NCBI GenBank assembly: GCA_963920635.1
Contig: OY987300.1
Span: 57,185,415-57,249,414, forward strand
DNA: 64,000 bases
Source of the DNA: Pseudeuparius sepicola
Taxonomy: Eukaryota; Arthropoda; Insecta; Coleoptera; Anthribidae
Direction of reading: 5' to 3'
Positions 21,402-33,296 of this stretch are shown here, in pieces. The translations under genes and the position numbers were made by a program. How positions within the stretch are numbered: position 1 is the first letter of the stretch; every line of letters starts with the position of its first letter. The notes under the pieces are model-generated. The model was not told where the DNA came from, ran no database searches, and saw only the letters and a list, made by a program, of their open reading frames with translations.

Positions 21402-23293
21402 CCTATATACAGGGGCGAGCTGACCCGGCAGCAGAGGTCTGCGTCGCAGACGGGCGGCCAAATCCAGGGGCGGCCACAGGCCGCCCTTCCTTCGCGAAAA
21501 AATATTTTTCAGAAAAAAAGTTAGTAAGTCTCTACAGTACTTGCATTCGCCGTCAAAAAGAATATCGTCAACAATGCCACAACACCATATTGATATCAAT
21601 AATATTTATATGAACCCGCATCCCGTCAGCGGCGTCGCGACGCGTCGGTCGGCCGTCGGCAGTCGGCACTACCTCTATTCTGGTCTTTGCTCTGTGGCAA
21701 CTGCGCAGCGCGGCGTGACGTTTGTAGGGCGCAAATTTCGTAAGGGTAAGGGATTCACATAACGCGTGTAAGTGATGTTTTATGTTTTACTTGTAGGTTT
21801 TGTTTTTATTTTTTTATATTTTAAAACATTTTTTATTTTAAAGAAATATTTACCTTATTCCTTTCAGTCTGGAAATTCTACCAGACCCAAAACATATTAC
21901 TTATTATAATAAGACTGATTGCCTGTGGTGCCTATTTTATCGTTATAAATATACAGGGTCTGCCAGAAAGTTGGACACAAATGGGAATTTTCTTTATTTG
22001 AATTTTCTCAAAAAAAATATTCTTGATAAAAGTTGGTGCTTGTGCTTAAACTCAAAATCCACCCGTAAAAATTTTGAAATTTTTATTCGTATACAGGGGA
22101 GGTTGAAAAATATGAAAATTCAAAATTCCTTAAGAGTAAAGTACCCTTATTTTTAGAACTACAGCAAAGAAAAGTTGTTTGGAATACCAAGGCAATATAA
22201 AATATGAATTCACAACCACCTACTCAAAAGAAGAAGAAAAAACACACTTTCTCATTTTTTATTCACCAGGCTGTAATATAATAGATAATATTAGATATGT
22301 ATTTCGAGGCACATCTTCGAGCATGACAGTACGATACCAATGATTTTTATTTACGTTCAACTAGCATCTTAAAAACACTTAATAACTGAAAGTTCTGCAA
22401 AGTTTGTCGTTTTTTTGTGTCCAGGTAAAATATTTCTACAATATCAAACATAACATAGCAACTAATCTGTGGAACAGATGTTACAAAACGTACATACCGA
22501 AATGAACCGAAGAACAATAGTCTGATATTTTTATTGTTGAATTATCATTTATTAAATAACTTTTAAATTGTTGTTGCTGTATTAAAATATTTTTGTGTTC
22601 CACAGATTAGTTGCTATGTTATGTTTGAAATTGTATAGGAGCATTTTACCTGGACACAAAAAAACGACAAACTTTGCAGAAGTTTCAGATATTAAGTGTT
22701 TTTAAGATGCTAGTTGAACGTAAGTAAAAATTGTTGGTATCGTACGTCATCCTCGAAGATGTGCTTCAAAATACCTAACTAATACTATTTATTATACAGT
22801 GTTGAATAAAAAATGCAAAAGTGTGATTTTTCTTCTTCTTTTTAGTAGATGGCTGTGAATTCATATTTGACATTGTCTTGGGATTCCAAACAACTTTTCT
22901 TAGTGCCATACTGCTGTAGTTCTAAAAATAAGGGTAGGTACTTTACTCCTGAAGAATTTTCATATTTTTAAACCTTCCCTGTATACGAATAGAAATTTAA
23001 AAATTTTTATAGGTGGATTTTGAGTTTAAGCACAAGCACCAAGAATATATTTTTTGAGAAACTTCAAATAAAGAAAATTCCCATTTGTGTCCAACTCTCT
23101 GGCAGACACTGTATACTTTTGAGAATACCTATTATTATTTTTGTTATACCTACATAATAATTTTTGTTATTACCTCGTAGGACGTAGGACGGAAAATGCA
23201 AGATTTTTGAAATTTTTGTAACCTGAAAGAAATTTTTTATTATATATTCTGCAGACGGGCGGCCACACATCTAGGAACGCCACTGCCTATATA
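21402..23293. mobile_element. Non-autonomous hAT element with 8-bp target duplication CCTATATA
   Basis: The element proper is 21410-23285. Its left end is CAGGGGCGAGCTGACCCGGC and its right end mirrors CAGTGGCGTTCCTAGATGTG. The 8-bp direct repeat CCTATATA lies immediately outside both ends (21402-21409 and 23286-23293), the diagnostic length for hAT. A G/C-rich inner block (GACGGGCGGCC) recurs beside both ends. Without the 1.16-kb foldback element nested at 21954-23111, the hAT copy would be about 0.7 kb. It carries no transposase. A GC-rich internal stretch (21600-21770) may be captured host sequence. Confidence 0.9.
21954..23111. mobile_element. Foldback element with about 520-bp arms nested in the hAT copy
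   Basis: CAGGGTCTGCCAGAAAGTTG at the left and the mirror of CAGTGTCTGCCAGAGAGTTG at the right lie next to TA (21952-21953 and 23112-23113). The arms (21954-22476 and 22596-23111) match over their whole length with modest divergence; CATAGCAACTAATCTGTGGA sits at the inner edge. The loop is about 120 bp. No transposase is present. A 5' portion of the same family occurs alone at 48190-48550. Confidence 0.92.
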
Positions 23294-23887
23294 ATTTAAT
23301 GTTTTCCACATTAAAAACCGTTTATTCGCATTGTTGTTTTTGTTGCTCTCTACAGTTCTTTCAATATTATTTTGTAAAATGACATACGAGTTCTCAATAA
23401 TATTAAGCACTTAAGGTGGTTTACCTGTCCCAACAGGCCTTCCCATATTTTCTCTTACTTGTGTTTGTGTTTCATAAACTTGTTCTCGACCATTTTTTGT
23501 AAAAATTGGAAGCGAAGAGGCGAAAGGAGTTTAATTTTATCGGTTTCTTCCACAATTTGAAGCTTCAAGATGTATAGTAGGACCTAGTTGTTGTATACTT
23601 GGTTATAGGCCAGATTGCAAGTGGAATAATTATTGTAATATCCAAGTGGATTCTGCTGAATCGGCGGATGGACTTTCGTTTGGCTACTGTTTATCTTATT
23701 GATCGATCCTTGTTTGTATTTTTGTTATGGAATATCCATTGTACATTGATGTTTCCTTTAAATTGTTTTGACTACTAGAAATTAGTTTGAAAATAATTCG
23801 GTCACAGGTCCATAGATGATACTTTGTTGACAGGACAGTGTTACGGGTAGGTATACATTATATTCAGCGCACTCCGAGAGCAAGGCG

Positions 23888-24375
23888 TCATAGTGCTTGA
23901 GCAGATGGGCTTTTGCCATTATGTATCATAACGGGCCGAATTTTTGTGAATAGCTTCGTTTTGACGAGTTCTGCAACTTTTCTCTCTTCTCTCAGCGCGC
24001 AGGCGTGAAACATGTCGATCGAGTGATTTTAAAATTTGTATCATAACGATTAGTTTGTTAGTTAAATCTAGAGGTTATTAATAAAGAATGCGGAAAAACA
24101 TTTGTCCTACGTTCTACAAAAAAAATAATCAGACCGACCTCGTCCTCCAAACAAAAAATTTCGAAATAACGAGATAAAAAACTTGCTGATTTTTTGTCTG
24201 GAGCTTACTAAATGTTTCTATAGTTTAATGCCAGCATTGTCCTACAAATTAAATAGTCCGTTTTCCCAGTCCTACACTCGGAAAATGGAAAATCCGTAAA
24301 AAACTTTTTTGTATCATAACAGGCTGAATTATTGCGAATGAAGAAAAAGCCCATCGGCTCAAGCACTATCAGTGG
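23888..24375. mobile_element. Small DNA element with about 30-bp terminal inverted repeats
   Basis: ATAGTGCTTGAGCAGATGGG near 23892 is mirrored by CCCATCGGCTCAAGCACTAT near 24350. Just inside each end, TGTATCATAACGGGCCGAAT and TGTATCATAACAGGCTGAAT occur in the same orientation. This combination of inverted outer and direct inner repeats suggests a short non-autonomous transposon. The superfamily is not identified. Confidence 0.6.
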
Positions 24376-24379
24376 ATAC

Positions 24380-25200
24380 CGCTTCTTATAGTACCTATAA
24401 CAAAAGTGTATACTTTTTTTATTATCTAAATGAGCATCAGACGTCTGAGTTCAGAAGAGTTCAATTAAAACAAAACAAATGAATATTTACAAGGTTTAAT
24501 GAGAAACTTTAAAAGGTATATTCTTTACGATGATATCGGACCACAAAACTTAATGATTAGGCAACACATTTGATTGACAATTCTCAACTAACTGAAGCTA
24601 GGCGCTTTTCTTCATACAATCAGCAATGGATTTTAATCTGTTGTTAAATTCAATTTTTCAAAGTTAATTTTTAAAGGGAAGACAATAGCCTGCCTGAATA
24701 CCAACAAATTATTGGAATGTTCCTAAAATTCCAGCAGGCAGCCAACAAATCACTTCCGCGTACGTATGGTTGCATAGTGGTGGGGTAATTTTGTAACGAA
24801 AATTTTGTCTAATTCCCGTTACAACGTTTTAAATGTCTATTTAATTCCGATGCATTCGTTGCATCCCGTATAAACGCACCATTATTAAAAATATTGCCCC
24901 TCTATATATCTGCAACCACCTATATACAAGCTGATGTATGATATATTGACTAACAATGTAGAGCTTGTTGATTCAAAACTAAACTGTTGAACAGTACTTA
25001 TAACAAGGTATGTGCCGGATGCAAAAGTGTTTGAACTTCACTCATAAATTGAAGGTATGTACTGTTAAAACAATTACATTGTTCATTGTTGTACACACTG
25101 TCGGACGTAAATCACAGAAAATATTCATTTCATTCAGATTTTGTGATCGATTAGCGCAACGGTGCTACCTTCATGTACGATCAGTCTTATCCTTCCAGTC
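24380..25200. other. Intergenic DNA without recognised elements
   Basis: The sequence is AT-rich with some unique-looking stretches (for example 24640-24850, with ATTCCGATGCATTCGTTGCA). No coding frame or transposon end is convincing. Confidence 0.4.
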
Positions 25201-27260
25201 TAGCTATCCGCGGTAAGAGTTTGGCAGAATTGACAGTTGACACCCCAGACTGTTTTTTTATTTTCCGGTCATATCTATTTCGAGTTTTTCTTATACATAA
25301 GTTTAACTTTTAAAACCTTCTGTAACATTTTGGACGGCGGAAGTCGTCCATATTGCGAAAAAGGATATATACATATAGGCCCGGCGACAAGAATCGGTCG
25401 CTTCCCAATTTCATCACTCGTTAAGGTTGCATCACGTGAGGTTATGTTCCGAATTATTCATTAACATTTTCCGCTGGGAAATCTCTTTTAGGGACTTAAT
25501 ACTCGTCTTTGAGGACAGATTAAGTGGTTTGGTACCGTGTGTTTTTGGTTTTGCTGTGCTAATAAGTTTCTGGTTTTTGTTTTACATATATGATCAAGCA
25601 CGTGTCGGTGGACCTTGTGGGTGGTTTTCCCACATCTACCAGGTTCAAGCAGTGACCAGCAATGTGAGGACCATAGGGAGTTTACAGGAGGCAGTATTCC
25701 GGGTGAGTTAGCTACATAGATTATTGATTTTATCTATAACCGACTCTTGTCGACTTTGCTGAAGCCATTTCATTCGGAATCTGTTTTCCTTATTCTGTGT
25801 GCTTCACATGCTGGGTTGTGACTATAATAGGTTATTTAAATTATATTAGGTGACATTTTTTTTGCACAGAATCATTGTATATAATCATACTTTAGTTGTT
25901 TGATTTGATGTAGACTTTACAAGTTTTCTTATTTTACCTAACCTACAGAGCTGTTGTTTTCGCGTTTTTGTTTAGAGATGCGAAATCAGGAAGTCGCCAA
26001 TCGTTTTGCAATTATATCTGTTACTGTTTGTATTGAAATTTAATACATTTAATTTGAATAATTAAGTCTAGTCCTCAGGATAGTTGATCATCTTGCAGTG
26101 TTTAATTTTTCTTATTCTTATTTTAAAGCGAACTTGGTATTTTCAACGTTCATTATCATTTCATTAAGTCAAGTTTATACAAGCATTAATCTATTCATCT
26201 ATTGTAAGGTTATTAGTTATTAGTTTTGGTTTATCAATTTAAATTGCAAAATATGTACAGATTTATTTATTTTATACATTATTTTTACACTTAAGTAGGT
26301 ATTTTAAATACACGTTGTAAAAGCGTCGACGTTTCGACTGCAACAGGTACTTAACAGAAACTGTTTTGTGTAATTTTCTTTAGATATGAGCACCCAACGC
26401 ACATGAGCTAGTCAGCAACGGACTAAGTTCCAGTACCACAGCCCTACAACACTTTGAGAGTACATTGCATGCCTTCTAGCACCAGCTTGGAAACCCCATG
26501 ACCCTAACATGAGTCGCATCAACAAGAAGCTTGGCGCAGGGGTGGCAAATGCTCAGCTTTGACATGTGGAAGGTTTCGAGGTACCTACTCTGTAAAGTAG
26601 TCCAATTTTTCTGAGTGCTCGTAAACGAACTTTAGCATCTTGCGTGAACTATTAAACTGCAGTGCTCTTGTAACTGTATCACATCGTCTCTGATTTTGTA
26701 TTTTGAAGATCGAACGTTTTTCGCAGTGGTTTTTCCTGAACCAAATATCAACCCAAACCTTTCAATTGTAAATAATCAACTATAAGAACTTACTCAGTTG
26801 TACTTTTGACAAAACCATTTTATTGTTGCAACATTTGAATGTACAATTTAGTTTTGTAAATAGATTGTAGATAGAAACATGTTATCTTTTATTTAACCAT
26901 CAACTAGTTCAAGCTTCTGGCGCTCTAACGAACCAATTTTGGTTAAAGTTTTAGATACTCTAATAATAGTTATATTGGGGGAGCCAAAGGTTCCACCGTA
27001 GTAGTGGAAATTTGACTAAATTTCCGTTACAATAGCAACCACTCGATCACCAACCACACCCGGGTTATCTGCCCAGGCAGAGGATACCGCTTCTAAGCAA
27101 CCTGGCCCTGGCTGGACTTCTGGGGGCTGACGACAGTATTCTCTCGGATACTGTTGGATACGTTGACGATCAGTCGTGAACGCTCTTGGCCAGAGAAAGG
27201 GTACCATGCCGCCTACCACTGCATCCCGCACGCGTCGGTCAGCAGTCTACGGTTACTCGG
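25201..27260 (+). other. Region with splice-like signals and GC patches; possible non-coding exons or old LTR
   Basis: A possible 5' splice site (TTCCGG then GTGAGT, exon side ending 25702) follows a 94-codon frame. A possible 3' splice site (TTTTCTTTAG then ATATGAGCACC, exon side starting 26384) lies about 680 bases downstream. The stretch 26400-26700 and the GC-rich block 27010-27250 are less AT-rich than their surroundings. At about 26970-26990, ATATTGGGGGAGCCAAAGG resembles the start of a retroelement leader (LTR end plus primer-binding site). I recognise no protein in any frame, including 25427-25711 and 27016-27231. Both readings (untranslated exons, or a decayed LTR retroelement) are weak. 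Confidence 0.2.
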
Positions 27261-28339
27261 TTACCAGGTTTCCTTTGCATTGTTTAATATTGATGCAAAA
27301 GTTTACTTAATTTTAAAGTCAAAGGATACTTTAGTTATGTTATGAAGTTGGCCCTAACTGCCGTTTCAATAAGGGATTGCTCTCCTTTACAACATCCAAT
27401 GGTCTGTTCGGCTGTTCTTTTTATTTTTCGGAAAATTTTATGATAAGTTCAGGTATATCTAATCATCGCTTTCCGGATGGCACTTTGCGAAAAATTCCCA
27501 CAAAAATTCGATTTACTGCTAATGCAGTTTTCTCTATTTGCCTAAATTCGCCTTATTTTATTATTTGTCAAAAATAAACCTATCAACTCGAGGAATACCT
27601 ATTACTTATATAAGTAGGGTAGGGACTTACGTATACTAATGTGTATATTTTGTTCTTGCTATCTACTGGTGAAGAAACATACCCAATTATCGAAGCGAAA
27701 TTCAGAAATATATCTCAAAGTTTGTTAAAAAAAGGCCGATCACTATTAGCCCGTCTAGGCAGCATAGATCTATTGAACGCCTCACTGCATTGTTGCCACA
27801 TATACAGATCTTGAAATTGGAGAACGTTTTGGCCGAGTGATGGCACTTTTAGATTCACCCTTTACAGTATTTCACATAATTACAAACCCACTATTTCCAT
27901 ATTGTGATAATATTTTGTTAATGAAGGAACAGGGGTATAGTCCTAACCTAAATAATATTATTCATTTTGAGTAATCTGCAAACGTTATAAAATGACAGGT
28001 ATTTCTAATTTGAGGATTTATTAATATTTCCCATTTAAGTTGCGTGGTTGCATGCAATTCTGAAGCCATATATTCACTGTTTCCCCAGGCGTAAATCACT
28101 GTTAAGCTGACAAACCAAGACAAATAGCTCCAAGGTGAGTTTTTTATTATACCTACATTAAAAATTTTGACCCGAAAATACAACTGTTCAATAACATAAG
28201 GAGAATGCCATCATTATTTGCCGTATAGATACTACTTCCGGATCTTGAAACAACGGATTTTCACACTATTTTTAGGAGAAAACACACATACCAAATATGA
28301 GCCCTCAAATCGCAATATTTAATTTGTAATAAATAATTA

Positions 28340-28970
28340 AAGTTGTGACCGTAAACTATTCATTTGAAACGACACGAAAAGCGCGGGAATTGCCGTGACG
28401 ACACACCGCTCGATTGATCGGAAGGTACTGACAGGAGTGAGAGCTACAAAGAATTAGAGAAGGGAGAAATTGGATGTTAAAATAAACAGTTCGGTTGCCC
28501 ATTTCCAAAGGGCTCTGACGTAGGTAATAAGAACCGACTAAAAGTATAAATTTAACACGCACTTCTTTAACTGATTGGTGAGGCCACGGGACTATACTAA
28601 AATCGAGCAATCCGTACGCCTGGCGTAAATAAAACCACGTGTTCAATGACGTTCGGCGATTGGTCGGTAGGCTATAAAATTTCACCCGACTCTGCAACAG
28701 GGAGGTACTCGATCGCAAAAGTATAGTTATGCGGTTTTATCTTGTTGTTTTCAGCTATTTATACACTGCCACAAATAATTTTATTGATGTTTTGAGCCAT
28801 TTTAATTCAGCCAATCATTTTTTTCCGAAATATTTTGATGTAAACAGTTATAAAACTAAAATTAAATAAATGACGTGCCTCAGTGCGGCCCTAACCAATA
28901 TCTCGATGCACGTGCTTTTGTTTACGCCAGGCGTAAGAGTTGCTCGATTTTAGTATAGTAATTAGTTTGC
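28340..28970. repeat. GC-richer block ending in a 50-bp inverted repeat
   Basis: CTATACTAAAATCGAGCAA at 28592 followed by TACGCCTGGCGTAAATAAAA is mirrored at 28912-28958 by TTTGTTTACGCCAGGCGTAA and TTGCTCGATTTTAGTATAG. The arms are about 48 bp and lie about 270 bases apart. TACGCCTGGCGTA is itself a palindrome. The block 28340-28720 to the left is GC-richer than its flanks and shows no known protein in the frame at 28356-28718. Confidence 0.7.
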
Positions 28971-28993
28971 CCCGGGTTCAATCCCACACGAAG
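28943..28993 (+). repeat. tRNA-Asp-like relic or tRNA-derived SINE head
   Basis: TTAGTATAGTAATTAGT (28950-28966) matches the D-arm/A-box region of tRNA-Asp-type sequences, and GGGTTCAATCC (28974-28984) matches a T-arm/B box. The boxes begin only 24 bases apart, where a normal tRNA has about 44, so roughly 20 bases covering the anticodon arm are missing. It cannot fold as a tRNA and is best read as the head of a decayed tRNA-derived SINE. An inverted piece of the same A-box region lies at 28592-28610. Confidence 0.55.
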
Positions 28994-29181
28994 TCCAAGC
29001 TTTCTTTTATTTTTTTATTATCACTGCATTCTACTCCTTATATTTATCACTGTTTATCATTTTTAGTAATTATTGTACAATGGTTATTATGAAGATTAGT
29101 ACTCACACTCTACTCCATAGTGTTTTTAAATTGAAAGTACCTACCTACCTAATATTAAATTGTCGGTAGCAGGAAAAATGT

Positions 29182-29256
29182 AATGCGTAAGCTTTTTTTG
29201 GCTTCGGAGACGGTTTTAAGGCCCGAGACCCTCGGCCAAAAAAGTGCGCTTACGCA
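29182..29256. repeat. 75-bp imperfect hairpin
   Basis: ATGCGTAAGCTTTTTTTGGC is mirrored by GGCCAAAAAAGTGCGCTTACGCAT about 55 bases later. The loop holds the G/C-rich TCGGAGACGG and GGCCCGAGACCC. It is a short palindromic repeat of unknown type. Confidence 0.7.
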
Positions 29257-29359
29257 TCTCGCAATATAAATAACTATTCAATACAACACACACTTTTCAA
29301 ACGTTTTCAACAATATCAAGACTGAGATAGACTATAATAAGACGGATAGACAAGGATAG

Positions 29360-29500
29360 GACATGCTCGTTGCTCTTTCTAAACATAGCGTGCGTGGTGC
29401 TGTGCTGTATAGTTTTTATACATGTGCTGCCGCCCACTAGAGGCGCAATCACCAACGAACTGCTTGACGTCACAACCAATGACGGCGCGTTACTAGACTG
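29360..29500. promoter_or_regulatory. Small GC-rich island
   Basis: The block contains GTGCTGCCGCCCACTAGAGG, TGACGTCA-like CTTGACGTCACAACC and CAATGACGGCGCG. No coding evidence is seen. A CRE-like site is visible, but function is speculative. Confidence 0.2.
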
Positions 29501-29819
29501 ATTTGAATTATGCAGTTTTGAATTGCTTATATTTATTACATAAAAACGAGTTTTTTTTTTGTGAACTGTGATTCATTTAATGGCAATAAATTACGTGAGT
29601 GTGTAATATTTTTCAAATTAAATTTTTGTTCAAGTTCCCCATTATCGTCATAATTGACGTATAGATGACAAAGGAACTAGTTGATCTTAGGAAAGTCGGG
29701 TGTCAAGAAGTGGTTAATTTCGGGAAATATTTTAAATATTGAGTTAAATAAATCATCAAATAATATGGATACAAATTTCGATCTAAAGAATATTTCAACA
29801 AATATTTATTCTTCATACT

Positions 29820-32610
29820 TAGCATCATCAATAATCAGTGGTGGATGGGGATTGGCGGCCAGCCGCATACTGGTGCATTATGATCCTGGAGACAGTGGCG
29901 GTGGCCTAATGGGAAGAGGTAGTCGCGATGTCCCGAATAAAACGCGGCAACGCCCGCGGGTGCTCCATTCGCTGTAACTCATTGCTTACCACATTGTAGC
30001 CCAGTAAATCATGCGGGGTTGACGGGGCGGCGGCGGCAAGCCCCGCCGTGAAATGAAACGCATTCATCTCTGTCATGCCAGCGCTGCTCGCTCTATAGCG
30101 CGCTCTTATTCTGCGGGGAGCATTGCTCAGTGTGGGAGTTACCCCAAAAAAAGGGCAACTGATAATTTGGATATGGCGAGGTATGAAGTACTGAGTGATA
30201 AGCGACATTATGATATTTTCTCAAACCCCTACAGAAAGCGTTTGTGCTTAGAATAACCAACATCAGGAATCTCCTTATTGTTGGGCAACTTCTGAGTTTC
30301 TTCAGGTTATGCCTATATGGAGGATACCAAATAAAATGATAAGATAACAAATGCCCGAGTTTTATGGAGGGACACCATAAATCATGGCTTACCACATTGT
30401 AGGCCGGTAAATCATGCGGGGCTGACGTAACCGCGGCGGCGGGCTCTGCCGTGAAGTGAAACCCATTCATCTCTGTCTCACCCGCCCCAATCGCTCTACT
30501 GCGCTCTTTCTCGTTTCCCGCGTTTTCCCTGCGGTAACTGAGCGCTCGCACAACCGGCGGAGCGAAGTCAGGAGCTATCGACCAAAATCTACGGTCCATA
30601 CCTTGGATAGAATTTCTAGGTCAACCGCGGGTTGATAAACAGGCAAGAGGCAAGCAAAAGTTGTTGCCAAGCTATAGACAGGGATGGAGAAAAGAACCAA
30701 AGAAGTCAAGTCTGACATACATAATATTCTTTTCCGGAAAGATCATAAGTTGACTATGAAGTATATCCCATACTAATAAGAAAAAAGAATTTCTAGGTAG
30801 CCTGTTGCTGATTTTACTCAATCTAAGAGACTATGCAAAAAATAGAGGAATTGAGGCTAGTCGGATCCCCTTCAATTTATTTAAGACATGGGAAGATTTC
30901 TTTTATGAACATTAAACCTACTACCGATGTAGTTGTCTTGAAAATCTAAAACTATTGTGCAAAACATATGTTGTTGGGAAGACAAGCATGGAGAAATTGT
31001 CTCTGAAGTAGGTATATCACGAAAATGTAATTTTGATTTCTTTGCTAGTGTTCTCAGTTCTCAGGAATAAATTTGGCAAGGCAATTTCAAGATAGCCTTT
31101 TGTTAATTTTGCTCCATCTAAGCGCGACGATTTCAACAATTGAGAGTCGTAAGCAAATATCTATTTAAGATAATTAGGTGGTACACTTTTTCACATCTCT
31201 CACATGTTTATAACACCAAATGTCCGTGGACTCCTACTTATAAGATGAGGGCAGAGAGGACGGTAGTGGTCCCGAATAAAACGCGGCAGAGCTTGAGGGT
31301 CCACCATTCGCCCGCCGTAAATCATGGCTTACCACATTGTAGCCCGGTAAATCATGCCGGGGCTGACGGGGCGGCGGCGGCGGGCCTCGCCTTGAAATGA
31401 AACCCATTCATCTCTGTCACACCCGCGCACCGCTCGCTCTAGCGCGCTCTTTCTCGTTTACCGCGTTTTCTCAGCAGGGGACTGAACCCTCGCAGACCCG
31501 TCGGATCGAGGTGGGGAGAAATTTTTAGGTGAGTGGGTTAATAAACAATCAAGCAAAAAATGTTGTTGCGAAGGCAAGCATGGAGAAGTTGTCCCTAAAG
31601 TGTACCTATAACACATATAACAGTTTCAATATATAGACTTTTCTTAATTTTGCTACATTTAAGCTCGACGATTGACCACGCTTTCCTCAAGCCGCTATGT
31701 TTGGAGCATCGAATGCCCATGGAGTCCCGCGTTTATAACCGGAGGGCGGCCGTGGTCCCGAATAAAACGCGGCAGCGCTTGCGGGCCCACCCTAAATCAT
31801 GGCTTGCCACATTGTAGCCCGGTAAATCATGCATGGCTGACGGGGCGGCAGCGGCGGCGGGCCTCGCCGTGAAATGAAACGCATTCATCTCTGTCACTCC
31901 CCCACCGCTCGCTCTAGCGATCTCTCTTTATCGTCCCCGTGTTCCCAGTGGAGAACTGAGCGCTAGTAGAGCAGCCAGGGGTTGGTTTGGTACCCCGAAA
32001 AAAAAAACGAACATAGATAGTTCATCATACCTATGCCTTCGTTATTGATGTGTACAGGCATAATAAGTCGAATATATTTAGTCTTGCTAGTACCATCGAT
32101 AAACAAGACTTGATGCAGAATAAGCCGAAACCAAAATAGAAAGACTGAGCCGTATGTAAAGTTTTGGGCTATTTTTTAAGGCTGAAAATTTTGGGTTTCT
32201 ATTCAAATATCTTAAGAATCGTTTTTTCAACGTCGAATGAATTGAAAATATTGCATGGGACAAAACATGCACTCAATTTAGAACTGGAGTAAATGATATA
32301 ATAGCAGCCGAAGTCCACTCAATTGCAGCGGCGGACGGTCCAGAATAAAACGAGACAACGCCGGCGAGACCGCCATTCGCCCTCCATAAATTATGGCTTA
32401 CCATATTGTAGCCCGGTAAATCATGCGGGGCTGACGGGACGAGGGCTGCAGGCACCGTCGTGAAATGAAACCTATTCGTCTTTGTCTGCTCGCTCTATAC
32501 ATATATAGCGCTCTGTCTCCCTTTCTCGTACCTACTTCGCGCTTCCTGCAAGTGCCGATAGCGACCGAGGTGGCGAGTTGCCCCGAAAAACCGGCGATCG
32601 ATAGTTTCGA
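29820..32610. repeat. GC-rich array of five diverged repeat units
   Basis: Five copies of a GC-rich core of about 200-250 bp lie at about 29931-30141, 30330-30575, 31274-31512, 31757-31982 and 32340-32600. Shared phrases are CGAATAAAACGCGGCA, CTTACCACATTGTAGCCCGG, TAAATCATGCGGGGCTGACG, a run of CGG triplets, GTGAAATGAAACCCATTCAT and GCTCGCTCTAGCGCGCTC. Spacers also repeat: GCATGGAGAAGTTGTC with GCATGGAGAAATTGTC, TTAATTTTGCTCCATCTAAG with TTAATTTTGCTACATTTAAG, and AATAAACAATCAAGCAAAAA with ATAAACAGGCAAGAGG. This shows a higher-order tandem unit of about 0.45-0.9 kb. On the minus strand several cores share a frame with the pattern EMN(A/G)FHFTA then PHDLPGYNVVSHDL, but it breaks at different points in each copy. 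The unit type is not recognised. Confidence 0.85.
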
Positions 32611-32649
32611 TAAGGTTTTTGCGTAAGTAGGTGGTGGTAGTAGTATTAA

Positions 32650-33258
32650 TAGTTATTTATGTACCAAGGCACTGAAGTTAAACTTTTTATGACTCATGTG
32701 GAATTAAGTTGCCAAGGCCTCTGGCCGAGGCAAATAAACCTCATGAGTCATAAAAAGAACTTCAGTGCCGAGGTACATATTATATTTTTTTTGACATCGG
32801 GAAAAAATGTTTTATTAGGCGAAAAAATAATCATAAGGGATCACCCGTCCATGAACCGACTACGCGCGGCGTTGCTTGACTTTGACGATCGCTCTACCTA
32901 GATCAAGTAAGACAAGACACGGCATCTTCGTACAGGAAAACCAAACTGCTGCTTCTTGAGCAGCCTACGCAACAAATCTATTGATATTCAAATTTACTAA
33001 AATATGTATACTGAAGGATTGCGCTTCTATAGGAAACAATTTCGCAATGTGTACGAAAAGTTAAATGGGCCTTTATCGGCCAAGTTTTGAATATTTGGTC
33101 ACTTTTGACGGGCGATTTCTCCGCATCTAACGTTTGATGTTTACATCTCGCCAAGGCCTACTTATTGAAAAAATCGTACAATAATGTAGCCCATTATTGT
33201 ACGATTTCTGTGCTTTTAATGACGATTTTGGGACACTTTACTGCCGATTTCAAGAAAA
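32650..33258 (-). repeat. 5S-rRNA-derived repeat, copy 2 (full, about 609 bp)
   Basis: This matches 60344-60951 in the opposite orientation over its whole length. One end is a 115-bp hairpin: GTACCAAGGCACTGAAGTT and its mirror AACTTCAGTGCCGAGGTAC flank a second palindrome, TTATGACTCATGTGG with CCTCATGAGTCATAA. The minus strand at about 32839-32890 reads AAGTCAAGCAACG, 18 bases, TGGACGGGTGATC, the same boxes and spacing as 5S rRNA (box A to box C). The other end carries the palindrome CGTACAATAATG-tagc-CATTATTGTACG and finishes at TTTCAAGAA. No protein is encoded; the open frame at 32659-32901 is incidental. Confidence 0.85.
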
Positions 33259-33296
33259 GGTTTTATTTAGCGCACAAGATGGCTACATAATGCATA

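Noticed and set aside
28943..28993. A functional tRNA gene
   Set aside because: The A and B boxes are too close, so the anticodon arm is missing and the molecule cannot fold.
29681..30599. Frames of 98, 100 and 168 codons in the GC-rich array
   Set aside because: They change frame from one repeat copy to the next. I kept only the shared-frame observation as a finding.
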